A stretch of DNA of 64,000 bases from Phalacrocorax aristotelis. Lineage: Eukaryota > Chordata > Aves > Suliformes > Phalacrocoracidae. Positions 37,901 through 48,047 of this stretch are shown one piece after another. Numbering within the stretch: the first letter of the stretch is position 1; the number at the start of each line of letters is the position of its first letter. The stretch covers positions 930,001 through 994,000 of the forward strand of contig NC_134277.1 of NCBI RefSeq assembly GCF_949628215.1. Reading direction: 5' to 3'. The position numbers were made by a program, and so were the translations under genes. The notes below the pieces were generated by a model that saw nothing but the letters and a program-made list of their open reading frames with translations, was not told where the DNA came from and ran no database searches.

Positions 37901-39661
37901 CTCTCCTGTCCCATCAGGCACTGCGCTCCTCCCCTGCCGTCCTGGCTGTTCGCGTCAAGTCTAAACAGCAGAAACTCCGCTAATGGGAAAGACCAAACCC
38001 GTTACGCTCTTTCCTAACGCTCTGAACCCGCTCCTCCTGAGATCTGAGAAGTTCCCCCCATGGCAAGTCAGGACTATCGCCTCGTGACGTCCTCTGTCTG
38101 GTGACAGCAAGGTGCAAACATCGCGCCTGACAATAAAACTGTAATTCATCTCTTGCCTGTGCTTGGTTCTGCTGGAACCTCTCTGGAGGCCGCATGATCC
38201 CTGCTGCAGGGCGCTTCTCCTCTCTGAAGCCGAGACAGGAGCTCAGGTTTGGATATGGCGTAATCTGTTGAGGAACAGAGAGACAAAGGTTTCCACGCAG
38301 CACCAAAACGCCCACCGCACCCACAGGGAGGAGGAACGCGCTCTGCTGCGCTCCCCAAACCGGCTCCATCGGCCACGGCACACCAGGAGACGGCGGCTTC
38401 CACCTCCAGCACCAGCCCCATCCCAGCGGGGCTGAGGGAAGGGGCCGTGCCGGTGCTGGAAGCCATGACACAGCGGCGGCCACAGCCATCGCCCGCACAC
38501 GGAGGGGCTGGATGCAAGGCATGCTGCGCTCTACGCTACCCTCAGCAACGCGCACCGGCTCCTCCGTGTTTCTACAAACCTCCTTTCCAGGTGTGGGGAA
38601 AAATCCCCAGAATGGAACAAGTCCGGAAGCGCCGATAACTGACTGAAAAAGTGATGCTCACCCAGAGAGATGAGGGAGTCGTTCTTCTCTCTCAGCACGT
38701 TTCTGTACAGCTCCCTCTGCCATTCCGCCAGGTTCTCCCGCTCTTGCGCGGAAAAGTAAGCGGCGTCGCTTTCCATCGGGGCCTGGAACGGCAAAAGGGA
38801 CACGCTCGGCACCGGGCCTGGAACGCGGAGCCGAGGGAACGTCCTTCGGAAACATCCTCGGTTCTGTTTGTCCTGGGGGAGAACAACAACCCTGCCTTGG
38901 GGCATCCTCGTGGCACAAAGGGAGGAACTTGAAGAGCTGTGATCATTCTCGAGGGAACTGCGCGATTCCACACTGTTCCACTGATATTCCACAATATTCG
39001 TGACTCCCCTGTGCCCACCCCCATCCCCTCTCGCAGTCCAGGGACCCCGGCGTGGGGAAGCGCCCACCGTCTACCATCACATGCCACAACCCGTCCTTTT
39101 GCTGAACCCAAAGACACCCCTCTGCGATCGCCCCCTGCTCCGCGCTCACCCACGGCGGCCGACCGACGGGAGCGACCGACGGTCCCGTGGGATCCCCTGA
39201 CCGTTCCGGGAAGGCAGAGGCACGATGGAGCTCGACTCCGCCCACCCGCCTCCCTGCTGCGTGGCCCCCACCCTCACCGTGCCACTCGCTGCCTTGGGGA
39301 CCTCGCTCCCGGGAGGCAGCCGCAGGATCCAGAAGTTCCCGTTCTTCAGGAGGTTCTCCATGTTCTCCAGGCGCCGCTGGAGCTGCCCGTACTCCTGGAT
39401 GAGGGTGCCCAGTATGGCCAGTTTGCTTTCCAACTGGTTTCCGAAATCCACCACCGTTTTTTCACAATCTAAGTATTTTTTCTCGGTGGTCATCGTCCGG
39501 CGTTCCAGGTTGAGGAGCCGGGAAGCGTGGGCGTCGAGGCTCCGCTCCGCCGCCTGCACGGCCGCCACCACCGTCCACAGCGAGATGCTGGAGCCGCCGG
39601 GCCCCGGTGCTGGCGGAGGAGCCACGGGGAGGCAGAAACTCGCCGCCTGCGGGGGCTCCAT
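34999..39661 (-). CDS. ZNF-D: DUF3669/KRAB zinc-finger protein, 4 C2H2 fingers
   Basis: Exons in transcript order: 39278-39661 (DUF3669), 38662-38782 (KRAB-A), 37508-37618 (linker), 34999-35897 (fingers); 1515 nt, 504 codons plus stop. A 63-nt phase 1-1 exon at 36363-36425 is possible but unproven. The DUF3669 region is intact: [17 protein letters not shown], then [20 protein letters not shown] and [15 protein letters not shown], making it the best reference in the window for this module. The KRAB box lacks the DVAV core ([15 protein letters not shown]) but keeps [11 protein letters not shown]. The linker has VKQE and the last exon FKIE. Finger 1 (CTACRKGF, about 301-321) stands 84 residues apart from fingers 2-4 (about 406-484). 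I chose ATG 39661 as the first in the open frame; an upstream 8-codon start exon as in ZNF-A was not found, so the N-terminus is uncertain. Confidence 0.8.
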
Positions 39662-40276
39662 TCCCGTTTTCCCAACCGGGATTGCTCTCCGTGGGGTCCC
39701 CGTCACCGGGCGTCCTCCAGGGCTGCGGGAGGGAAGCGGGTCAGGAGCATGGAGGGACACCGGGACCGGGCTCACCCCCCTGCCCCTGCGGGGTACGGCA
39801 CACGGGGCCCGGCCCCTCCCGCACACCGGGCCCTCCCCGCCGCCCCGGCCGCGCTAACTGCCCGCCGCCGCTCCGGACCCACCGCACAGTGACCGCACCA
39901 GCGGGCGGCCTTCTCTCCCCGCCAGGGGGCGCTGCTTCCCGCTGCCTCCCCGTGGCACAGCGCCCCCTGCCGCTCGGCGGTCCGCGGGAGCGATTGACAC
40001 CTACCAGTCACCCAGAAGCGGCGGACTGAAAGGGACAGACAACGCGGGGAAGCTCTCCCGAGTTTGCCCCCGCTCCCACGGCGGTGTTCTCCCACGGGTG
40101 ACCCCGAAAGCGGGGCGGCGGGGCGCGGCGGCGCCGGGCCGGCAGGGGGCGCTATGCCCCGCGGCTGGGCGGAAGGCGACTCTCCCTCGCGGCGGCGGCG
40201 GGAGGGCGGGGCCGGGGGCGGTGGCGGCGGCGGGGCCTGCCCGGGCCCTCCCCGTCCCCGCGGCGGCGGCGGGGCC
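39662..40276. promoter_or_regulatory. Head-to-head promoter of ZNF-D (minus) and ZNF-E (plus)
   Basis: About 615 bp of CpG-rich sequence separates the two start codons, which point away from each other. No TATA box is evident. A shared CpG-island bidirectional promoter is the simplest reading. Start sites cannot be placed. Confidence 0.6.
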
Positions 40277-43200
40277 ATGGCGGAGCTGAAAGACCGCCTC
40301 GAGGCGGTGGAGCGGCGGCTGGAGCGGGCGGAGGCGGCGCTGCGGGACGGGCCGCCTTGGGCGCTGCGGCTGCCCGCGGTACCGGGCGAGGCCGGGGGGC
40401 TTGGGGGGCTGGGGGGAGGGGGGCGCTCGTGGGGCCGGAGGCGGGGCTGAGGGGTGGGGGGCACTTGTGGGGCTTGGGGGGGGCACTTGTGGGGCTTGGA
40501 GGGGGGCTGAGTGGTGGGGGGCACTTGTGGGGCTTGGGGGGGGGCTGAGGGGTGGGGGGCACTTGTGGGGCTTGGGGGGGCTGAGGGGTGGGGGTACTTT
40601 TGGGGCTTGGGGGGGCTGAGGAGTGGGGGGCACTTGTGGGGCTTGGGGGGGGCTGAGGGGTGGGGGGCACTTGTGGGGCTTGGGGGGCTGAGGGGTGGGG
40701 GTACTTTTGGGGCTTGGGGGGGCTGAGGGGTGGGGGGCACTTGTGGGGCTTGGGGGGGCTGAGGAGTGGGGGGCACTTGTGGGGCTTGGGGGGTGCTGAG
40801 GGGTGGGGGGCACTTGTGGGGCTTGGGGGGGGCACTTGTGGGGCTTGGAGGGGGGCTGAGTGGTGGGGGGCACTTGTGGGGCTTGGAGGGGGGCTGAGTG
40901 GTGGGGGGCACTTGTGGGGCTTGGGGGGGCTGAGTGGTGGGGGCACTTGTGGGGCTTGGGGGTTGCTGAGGGGTGGGGGGCACTTGTGGGGCTTGGGGGG
41001 GCTGAGGGGTGGGGGTACTTGTGGGGCTTGGGGGGGCTGAGGAGTGGGGAGCACTTGTGGGGCTTGGGGGGGCTGAGGACTGGGGGGCACTTGTGGGGCT
41101 TGGGGGGTGCTGAGGGGTGGGGGTCACTTGTGGGGCTTGGGGGGGCTGAGGGGTGGGGGTACTTTTGGGGCTTGGGGGGCTGAGGAGTGGGGGGCACTTG
41201 TGGGGCTTGGGGGGTGCTGAGGGGTGGGGGTCACTTGTGGGGCTTGGGGGGGCTGAGTGGTGGGGGGCACTTGTGGGGCTTGGGGGGCTGAGGGGTGGGG
41301 GGCACTTGTGGGGCTTGGAGGGGGGCACTTGCGGGGCTTGGAGGGGGGCTGAGGGGTGGGGGGCACTTGGGCTTGGGGGGGTGCTGAGGGGTGGGGGGCA
41401 GGGGGTGAGCCTGGGGTGGGGAGAGCTTATGGGGCTGGATGGGGCTGAGGGTTGGGGGGCTAGAGGTGAGCTATGGGGATGGTTGGGGGGCAATGGGGGC
41501 TGAGAGGTGAGGCTGGGGGTCACTTATGGGGCCGTTGTGGGACTGAGGAGTGGTGGTGGGGGCTGGGGTGAGCCATGGGGTTGATGGGGGTGATGGGGGC
41601 TGGAGGGGTCACCCATGGGGCTGTTGTGGGGGTGAGGGGTGTCTGGGGGCTGGTAGTGTGCCATGGGGAGGGTTGGGGGGTGATGGGGACTGTAAGTGGG
41701 CCGGGGGGGTCAGTTTTGGGGCCATTGTTGGGCTGTTAGCTGTTTGGGGTGTGGCTGAGGGGGCTTTTAGGAGACTGTGGGTGAACCCAGTGGGCGGCTG
41801 TGGGGCTGGGAGGTGGCTGGGGGGGGCACTCTGTGAGGCTGGGAGCTGCCCCCCTAGAGCCCAGCCCTGCTGCCCCCAGGTGCTGGTGACGTTCGAGGAC
41901 GTGGCGGTGCGCTTCAGCCGGCAGGAGTGGGCGAGCCTGGACGACGGGCAGAAGGAGCTCTACAGGACCGTGATGGAGGGCAACTACGAGACGCTGGTGT
42001 CCTTGTGTAGGCTCCGTTTGCGTGCTTTGGCAGCCGCCGTCACTGCCCGGGGAGCACTCTCGGGGTTCCTTTTCTGCCCCTTTGCGTTCCGCTGGGATCC
42101 CCAGCCCTCTGGTGATCCTCTCAATTCCCTGTCCCCTCCGCAGTCGGAGGCTGGCAGGTACACGCAGGAGGGGGTGGCGTGTCTCCTCCTCCTGGAGAAC
42201 AGGTACACTGAGCTCCCTGGGCTGTCACCACAGGAATTCCCTCTTTCCCTCACAGAAATTCCCTCTTTTCATCACAGAAATTCCCTCTTCCACAGCTGTC
42301 TGGATCCTCGCGTGGTCTCCTGTCAGCGTGGCAGGCATGCTGTCCATTTGTCCCGGCGTGGGGGACCAAGCACGCTCCCTTGTTGCAGGGGGAGAAGATC
42401 TCATGGGGCAGCGTTTGGGGCACTTCTGGTTAGGTTTCCAAACGTGTGGCCCTCACACCTGGGGAATGAGTTTTCCAAAAAGTCTGGCTGGACTCGATCT
42501 TAAAGGTCTTTTCCATCCTAAATAATTCTGTGCCGCCCTGCTTAGCCCAGCCAGGGCCTCATGCTCATATTTAGTTCGTCCAAGCCCTCAGACAATGGCG
42601 TGGGGGCCTGGACTTCCCAGCCAGGGCCACTCCCTCTTGCCGTGGGTCTTCCCCACAAGCGCAGCCCCAGGAGCTGGAGCAAAAGCGCTGAGGAAGGGAG
42701 GTGAGGGGCGAACATCGCCCCAGAGGAGGGACTCGTGACTCGTGCCTCTCACCAGCCCTTCATCCCCACCCGGCGCTGTGCGCTCGGGCTGGCTGAGCTC
42801 CTGCCGGGAGGTGCACCCGTGCTAACGTTCAGTCGAGAGCCTTATGTTTCTCTTGCTGGGCTTCAGGGTGTTTCCCTGTCCGTGAGGCGAATTTCTGGGA
42901 GAACAGAGGGGTTTCTGGAGCAGGGATTTCTGCCCCCACCACGGAGCAGGGATGGATTTCCTTGCAGTCATTGCCACGGCGGGTGTTGTCAGACACGCTG
43001 GGGGTTGTTTTTCAGATTCCTCCCCTAGAATTGGTGCCTGCTGGTCCCTGTCCACGTCCGTAACTCCCCACCTGCCGCCACTGAGGCGGCCCTGGTTGGA
43101 GATGGAAGTTTTCTGGGCTCAGACTCTGTGTTGACAGGCTGCGGGTGCACCCACAAAAGTCGCTGTTGCATCCTGCCTCTGATGTCTGTCTTGCTCTTGA

Positions 43201-45380
43201 ACAGATTGTGCCCTGTCCAAGCCTGAACTCTTATCTCAGATTGAACGAGAAGAGCTGCGCACACCACCGCCGGAGCCAGACCTGGAGGGTGCTGGCGTGT
43301 CCCCGGTGCCGCCTGTAGGTGCGTGACGCTGCGTTTTTTCCATGCCAGGATCCCGGCTCCTGGCTGTGTACTGGGATGACTGCGGTCCCTGTCCTCAGCC
43401 GTGGGAATCGAGGCATCTCCCGTGACGGCTGTGGACAGTCCGTGCTGGGAGAGGGCACGGGGAACGTGGGCTGGGACACATCGACATTCTGGAAACCCTC
43501 CCCTGATGCAGCAGCTGCTGGGTGGTGGTGCAGAGATCCCGATGCCCTGTGGGCAGGGGAGGAGGGTCGCCCACCCCTGCGCTTTCCTCCTCCGAGCTCC
43601 CCTAAAGCCAAGCGCCCTTCTCCCCAGAGCTGGACCGCCCGAGCGATGATGGTCTGCTGGAGACGAAGGCAGGGGACTCTTGCAGTGGGAACTCTAAGGA
43701 CCAGGAGGAAAGCAGGAGCCTGGCGGTTGCGGCGAACTGCAGTGCACGTGAGTGGCAGGCAGATCTTGCTGACGGGAGGGGTCCCGGGCCCCTGCCTGGC
43801 TGTGTGTCACCCAGCATCACCGTTGCTCCTTTTGCCTTCACAGCACATGCCCCACACGAAGCCATCGCTGTCCCAGCAGATCTCAGCCAGCCAACCCTGT
43901 CTCCTTCCTGCCCTCTCTCCACGTGGTGCTGTGAAGCAGTGAATCCAAACCGCTCTCTGCTGCCTCCCCACGCAGCAGGTACTGGGATGGAGCCCTTCCT
44001 CCCTCCTCGGCGGGGCCGGCAGCCTCGAGGTGTGCCGGTGTGCTTGGAGAGCGGCGGGAGGTTTGCGCAGGGCTCTCTCAGGGGCTGTGGCTTTCAGGGC
44101 AGGGTTTTACGCAATTCACACGGGCCAAGAGTGGGTTCTGGCTATAAATGCTATTGCCAGCCTTGAAACTGCAATGGACGAGGCGTGGCGTGGTGTGGTG
44201 TGAACCAGCCCACCCAGTTGATTCGTTGCGAAGGACGAGCCCCAGTGTTCCTGTTAGACCCCCTGCATCCCACCTAAGCGACGCTTGCCATCTCACGCCG
44301 CCCATGGGGTGGGTGCCTGCAGGGATGAGCTGTAGTGGTCCCGGGGCTGGGGTTTGTGCTGGCTGCTGCTGGGGAGGGAGTGGGAGGCAAGGGCGGAAGG
44401 AAAGCCTCTCGCTGTCTATGCCTCATCTGCAAAACCGCGTAGAAAAGTGATGTTTTGGGTCTGAAAAACTCCCAGCAGATGCCGAGGTGGGGATCCCAAC
44501 GGAGGTGCCGCAGGAGGGGGTCGCCGCGGAGAAGCCGGTGGTGCCTGAAACACCCTCGAAGGGTGTGGAAGTGGAGGAGGACGTGAAAGATTCAGGGAGT
44601 GGCGGCCAGCGTGCGGTGGCTGATGTTCCCAAAGAGCCGAGCAAGGCGGTGATGCTGGATGTCTGCAGAGCTACGGCAGAGGCGGACCCCAGCTGTGCCG
44701 TCGCCTCCCCGGGAGAGCCCGTGGAGGGCTCCTGCGTGGGCCGCACGGCGGCCTGCCAGCGAAACTCCACCCGGGAGAAATTCTACTCCTGCCCCATATG
44801 CAGGAAAAACTTTCTGCTGAAGATCAACCTCGTCATCCACCAGCGGAGCCACAGCAACTGGGTGCCCTACATCTGCGCGCACTGCGACCGGAGCTTCATG
44901 TCTAAGAAGAAGATCCGACGTCACCTGCGGATCCGGGAGTCCAAGGGGTTCTGCCAGCCCTCGGAGGCAGAGGAGTGCTCCAGCCGGGCGCCGTGCCCTG
45001 CCTCCCAGCCCCGAGCCCCCAGCGCCGTGTGGGAGAAGCCCAGCCCCACCAGATACCCGCTGTCGCCTGGCAAAATGATGTACACGTGCAACGAGTGCAT
45101 GGAGAACTTCTCCAGCCAGAGCTTTCTCATCCTGCACCAGCGCCGACACACTAACCACCACCTCATCCTCTGTCCCTGCTGCAACCGGACCTTCACCTGG
45201 GCCTCGGATTTTGTCCGCCACCACCAGATCCACACGGGCGAGCGGCCCTACCAGTGCGGCGTCTGCCAGAAGACTTTCAAGCGACACTACCACCTCAGCG
45301 TGCACCAGAGGATCCACGGGCGGCAGGAGAGGCCCTTCCCCTGCGGCAACCAGCTCCCCGTGCCGGCGGCACCCGTCTAA
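40277..45380 (+). CDS. ZNF-E: KRAB zinc-finger protein with canonical KRAB-A and B-like box, 5 C2H2 fingers
   Basis: Exons: 40277-40378 ([20 protein letters not shown], a short coil), 41880-42006 (KRAB-A), 43205-43318 (KRAB-B-like), 43628-43747, 43844-43978 (linkers), 44479-45380 (fingers); 1500 nt, 499 codons plus stop. The KRAB-A box is the most canonical in the window: [17 protein letters not shown], then [19 protein letters not shown]. The next exon contributes [15 protein letters not shown], matching the KRAB-B pattern, so this gene is the best candidate for TRIM28-type repression. Fingers: [40 protein letters not shown]. Finger 2 ends HLRIR, so its last zinc ligand is lost; a partial sixth motif (FPCGN) ends the protein. 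Intron 1 is filled by a G-rich minisatellite. The 43844-43978 exon is the least certain. Confidence 0.82.
40395..41410. repeat. G-rich minisatellite in intron 1 of ZNF-E
   Basis: Units of about 36-37 bp, with gcacttgtggggcttggggg followed by gctgaggggtgggggg, repeated roughly 27 times by length. A degenerate tail continues to about 41740. The coding strand is strongly G-rich, with many runs of four to eight G, which are G-quadruplex-prone in DNA and in the nascent transcript. Confidence 0.93.
42465..42535 (+). mobile_element. CR1 3'-end remnant
   Basis: Contains ctggactcgatcttaaaggt followed by cttttccatcctaaataattc and ends near attctgtg, the characteristic sense CR1 3' terminus. It lies in the KRAB-A to KRAB-B intron of ZNF-E. 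The upstream limit is unclear; it may start near 42400. Confidence 0.75.
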
Positions 45381-45859
45381 GTGCGGACAGGGGCTGCTGG
45401 GAAGCGTGGCAGGAAGGCGGGAGGTGTCTCCGCCGGGATGAGGGGACATTGTGGGATTTCCTCCTCTCGCCCTCCGTGCCCACGGGTCGGAGGAGAGCTG
45501 GAGCGTGGGCAGCGTCGCCCAGCTCCTCCTGCCCCACCGTGGGGCCGGGGGGTGCCCAGCCCTGCCGGGGGGCACGTGGGGTGGCTCCCCAACGCCGGCC
45601 GGGCGCGGGGGCTGCCACGAGGGAGAGACCTGGCCCTGTCCTGCAGGGCGCCAATAGATGCTGTAGCGATCAGGACGCTTCCCGTGGCTGAGCGCAGCGC
45701 CAGGGGTCGGGGGGGTGGGGGGCATTCTGGGGGGAGCGCTGCACCGGGAATGCCGCATGGTCCTCCCGTGTGGGGGGGAGGGGGATGGGAGGAGCACCGG
45801 GAATGGAGGGGGGAGGTGGAGCTGTGGTCCTGGGGTGGGGGTGGTGTGACGAGGTAGGG

Positions 45860-47965
45860 ATGGATACGATAGGGTGGGGACGGGATTGGGTTGGGATGCA
45901 ATGGGGATGCGCTGGGGCCGTGCTGGAGATGTGCTGGGGACTCGGTGGGGATGCACAGGGATGCGCTGGGAACTCACTGGGAGGCACTGGGACGTGCTAG
46001 GATGCACTGGGGACTCACTGGGAGGTGTTGGGACGCACTGGGGAGGTACTGAGAGGCACTGGGCCGCGCTGGGGACTCACTGGGAAGTTCTGGGACGGAC
46101 TGAGGACGTGCTGAGGATGCACTGGGATGCACTGGGAAGCGCTGGGACAGACTGGGGACTCACTGGGGACTTGCTGGGATGCAGTGGGATGGACTGGGGA
46201 CGTGCTGGGGATGCACTGGGAGGCGCTGGGACAGACTGGGGACATGCTGGGGATGGGGAGGTGCTGGGCCGTGTTGGGGACTCACTGAGAAGTGCGGGGG
46301 GTGCACTGGGGACTCAACTGGGAGGCGCTGGGACTCGCTGGGACGGACTGGGGACTCGCTGGGCCGCGCTGGGGACTCGCTGGGATGCACTGGGACGGAC
46401 TGGGGATGTGCTAAGGATGCACTGGGAAGCGCTGGGACAGACTGGGGACTCACTGGGGACTTGCTGGGATGCAGTGGGACGGACTGGGGACGTGCTGGGG
46501 ATGCACTGGGAGGCGCTGGGACAGACTGGGGACATGCTGGGGTTGCACTGGGAGGTGCTGGGGATGGACTGGGGACGTGCTGGGATGCGCTGGGGACGGA
46601 CTGGGGACGCACTGGGAGGCGCTGGGACGGACTGGGGATGCACTGGGAGGCACTGGGCCGTGCTGGGGACTCACTGGGAAGCACTGGGACGAACTGGGGA
46701 CTCAACTGGGAGGCACTGGGACGCGCTGGGAGTCCCTGGGATGTGGTGTGGGCACACTGGGGAGGTACTGGGAGGCGCAGGGCCGCGCTGGGGACTTGCT
46801 GGGGACTCACTGGAAAGTGCTGGGACGGACTGGGAGGCACTGGGCTGCGCTGGGGACTCATTGGGATGTACTGGGAAGTACTGGGAGGCGCTGGGACGGA
46901 CTGGGGACGCACTGGGATGCGCTGGGACGGACTGGGGACTCGCTGGGGGCGCACTGGGGACGCGCTGGGGACGCGCTGGGGACGGACTGGGGACGCGCTG
47001 GGGACGGACTGGGGACGCGCTGGGGACGGACTGGGGACGCGCTGGGAGGCGCTGGGACGCACTGGGGACGCACTGGGAGGCGCTGGGGACGCACTGGGGA
47101 CGCGCTGGGGATGCACTGGTCGGCGCTGGGACGCGCTGGGGTTGCACTGGTAGGCGCTGAGGATGGGCTGGGTACTCGCTGGGAGGCGCTGGGGCGGACT
47201 GGGGACACACTGGGAGGCGCTGGGACGGACTGGGGACGCACTGGGAGGCGCTGGGACGGACTGGGGACGCACTGGGAATGCACTGGGACGGACTGGGCAC
47301 TCGCTGGGCCGTGGTGGGGACTCGCTGGGATGCGCTGGGGACTCGCTGGGATGCGCTGGGGACGGACTGGGGACGCACTGGGAGGCGCTGGGACGGACTG
47401 GGGACTCACTGGGAAGCGCTGGGACGACCTGGGGACTCAACTGGGATGCACCGGGACATGCTGGGACTCCCTGGGTTGCGGTGTGGGCGCACTGGGGGTG
47501 CACTGGGAGGCGCAGGGATGGACTGGGGACGCGCTGGGGGTGCACTTGGAAGCGCTGGGACGGACTGGGGACTCGCTGGGATGCGCTGGGGGCGCACTGG
47601 GGACGCACTGGGAGGCGCTGGGACGGGCTGGGGGACGCACTGGGAGGCGCGGGGAGGCACTGGGGACGGACTGGGGACGCGCTGGGAGGCGCTGGGATGG
47701 GCTGGGGACGGACTGGGGACGCACTGGGAGGCTTGGGGACGCACTGGGAGGCGCTGGGACGGGCTGGGGACGCGCTGGGAGGCGCTGGGACGGACTGGGG
47801 ATGCACTGGGAGGCGCTGGGGACGCGCTGGGGACCCGTTGGGGACGCGCTGGGACGGACTGGGGACGCGATGGGAGGCGCTGGGACGGGCTGGGGACGCA
47901 CTGGGAGGCGCTGGGGACCCGCTGGGGACGCGCTGGGAGGCGCTGGGGACGCGCTGGGCCGCCGT
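45860..47965. repeat. Minisatellite between ZNF-E and ZNF-F
   Basis: Tandem repeats of about 31 bp (gctgggacggactggggacg plus cactgggaggc) built from submotifs of about 10 bp. CpG-rich, TpG-variant units dominate at the left edge and CpG units near ZNF-F. It ends within about 90 bp of the ZNF-F start codon, so it forms the immediate upstream region of that gene. Confidence 0.92.
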
Positions 47966-48047
47966 GGGGCGGGCGGGCGGGGCGGGGCGGTGCCGCGCGC
48001 GGGCCGCCAGGGGTCGCTGCGCCGCGGCGCTGAGGGCAGCGGCCGCC

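Noticed and set aside
37865-37960. Candidate second linker exon for ZNF-D ending in PAAPGPG with a GTGAGC donor
   Set aside because: No acceptor gives the required phase-1 entry in the open frame.
39772-41523. Proline-rich 583-codon frame on the minus strand
   Set aside because: It is the reverse strand of the G-rich minisatellite in intron 1 of ZNF-E.
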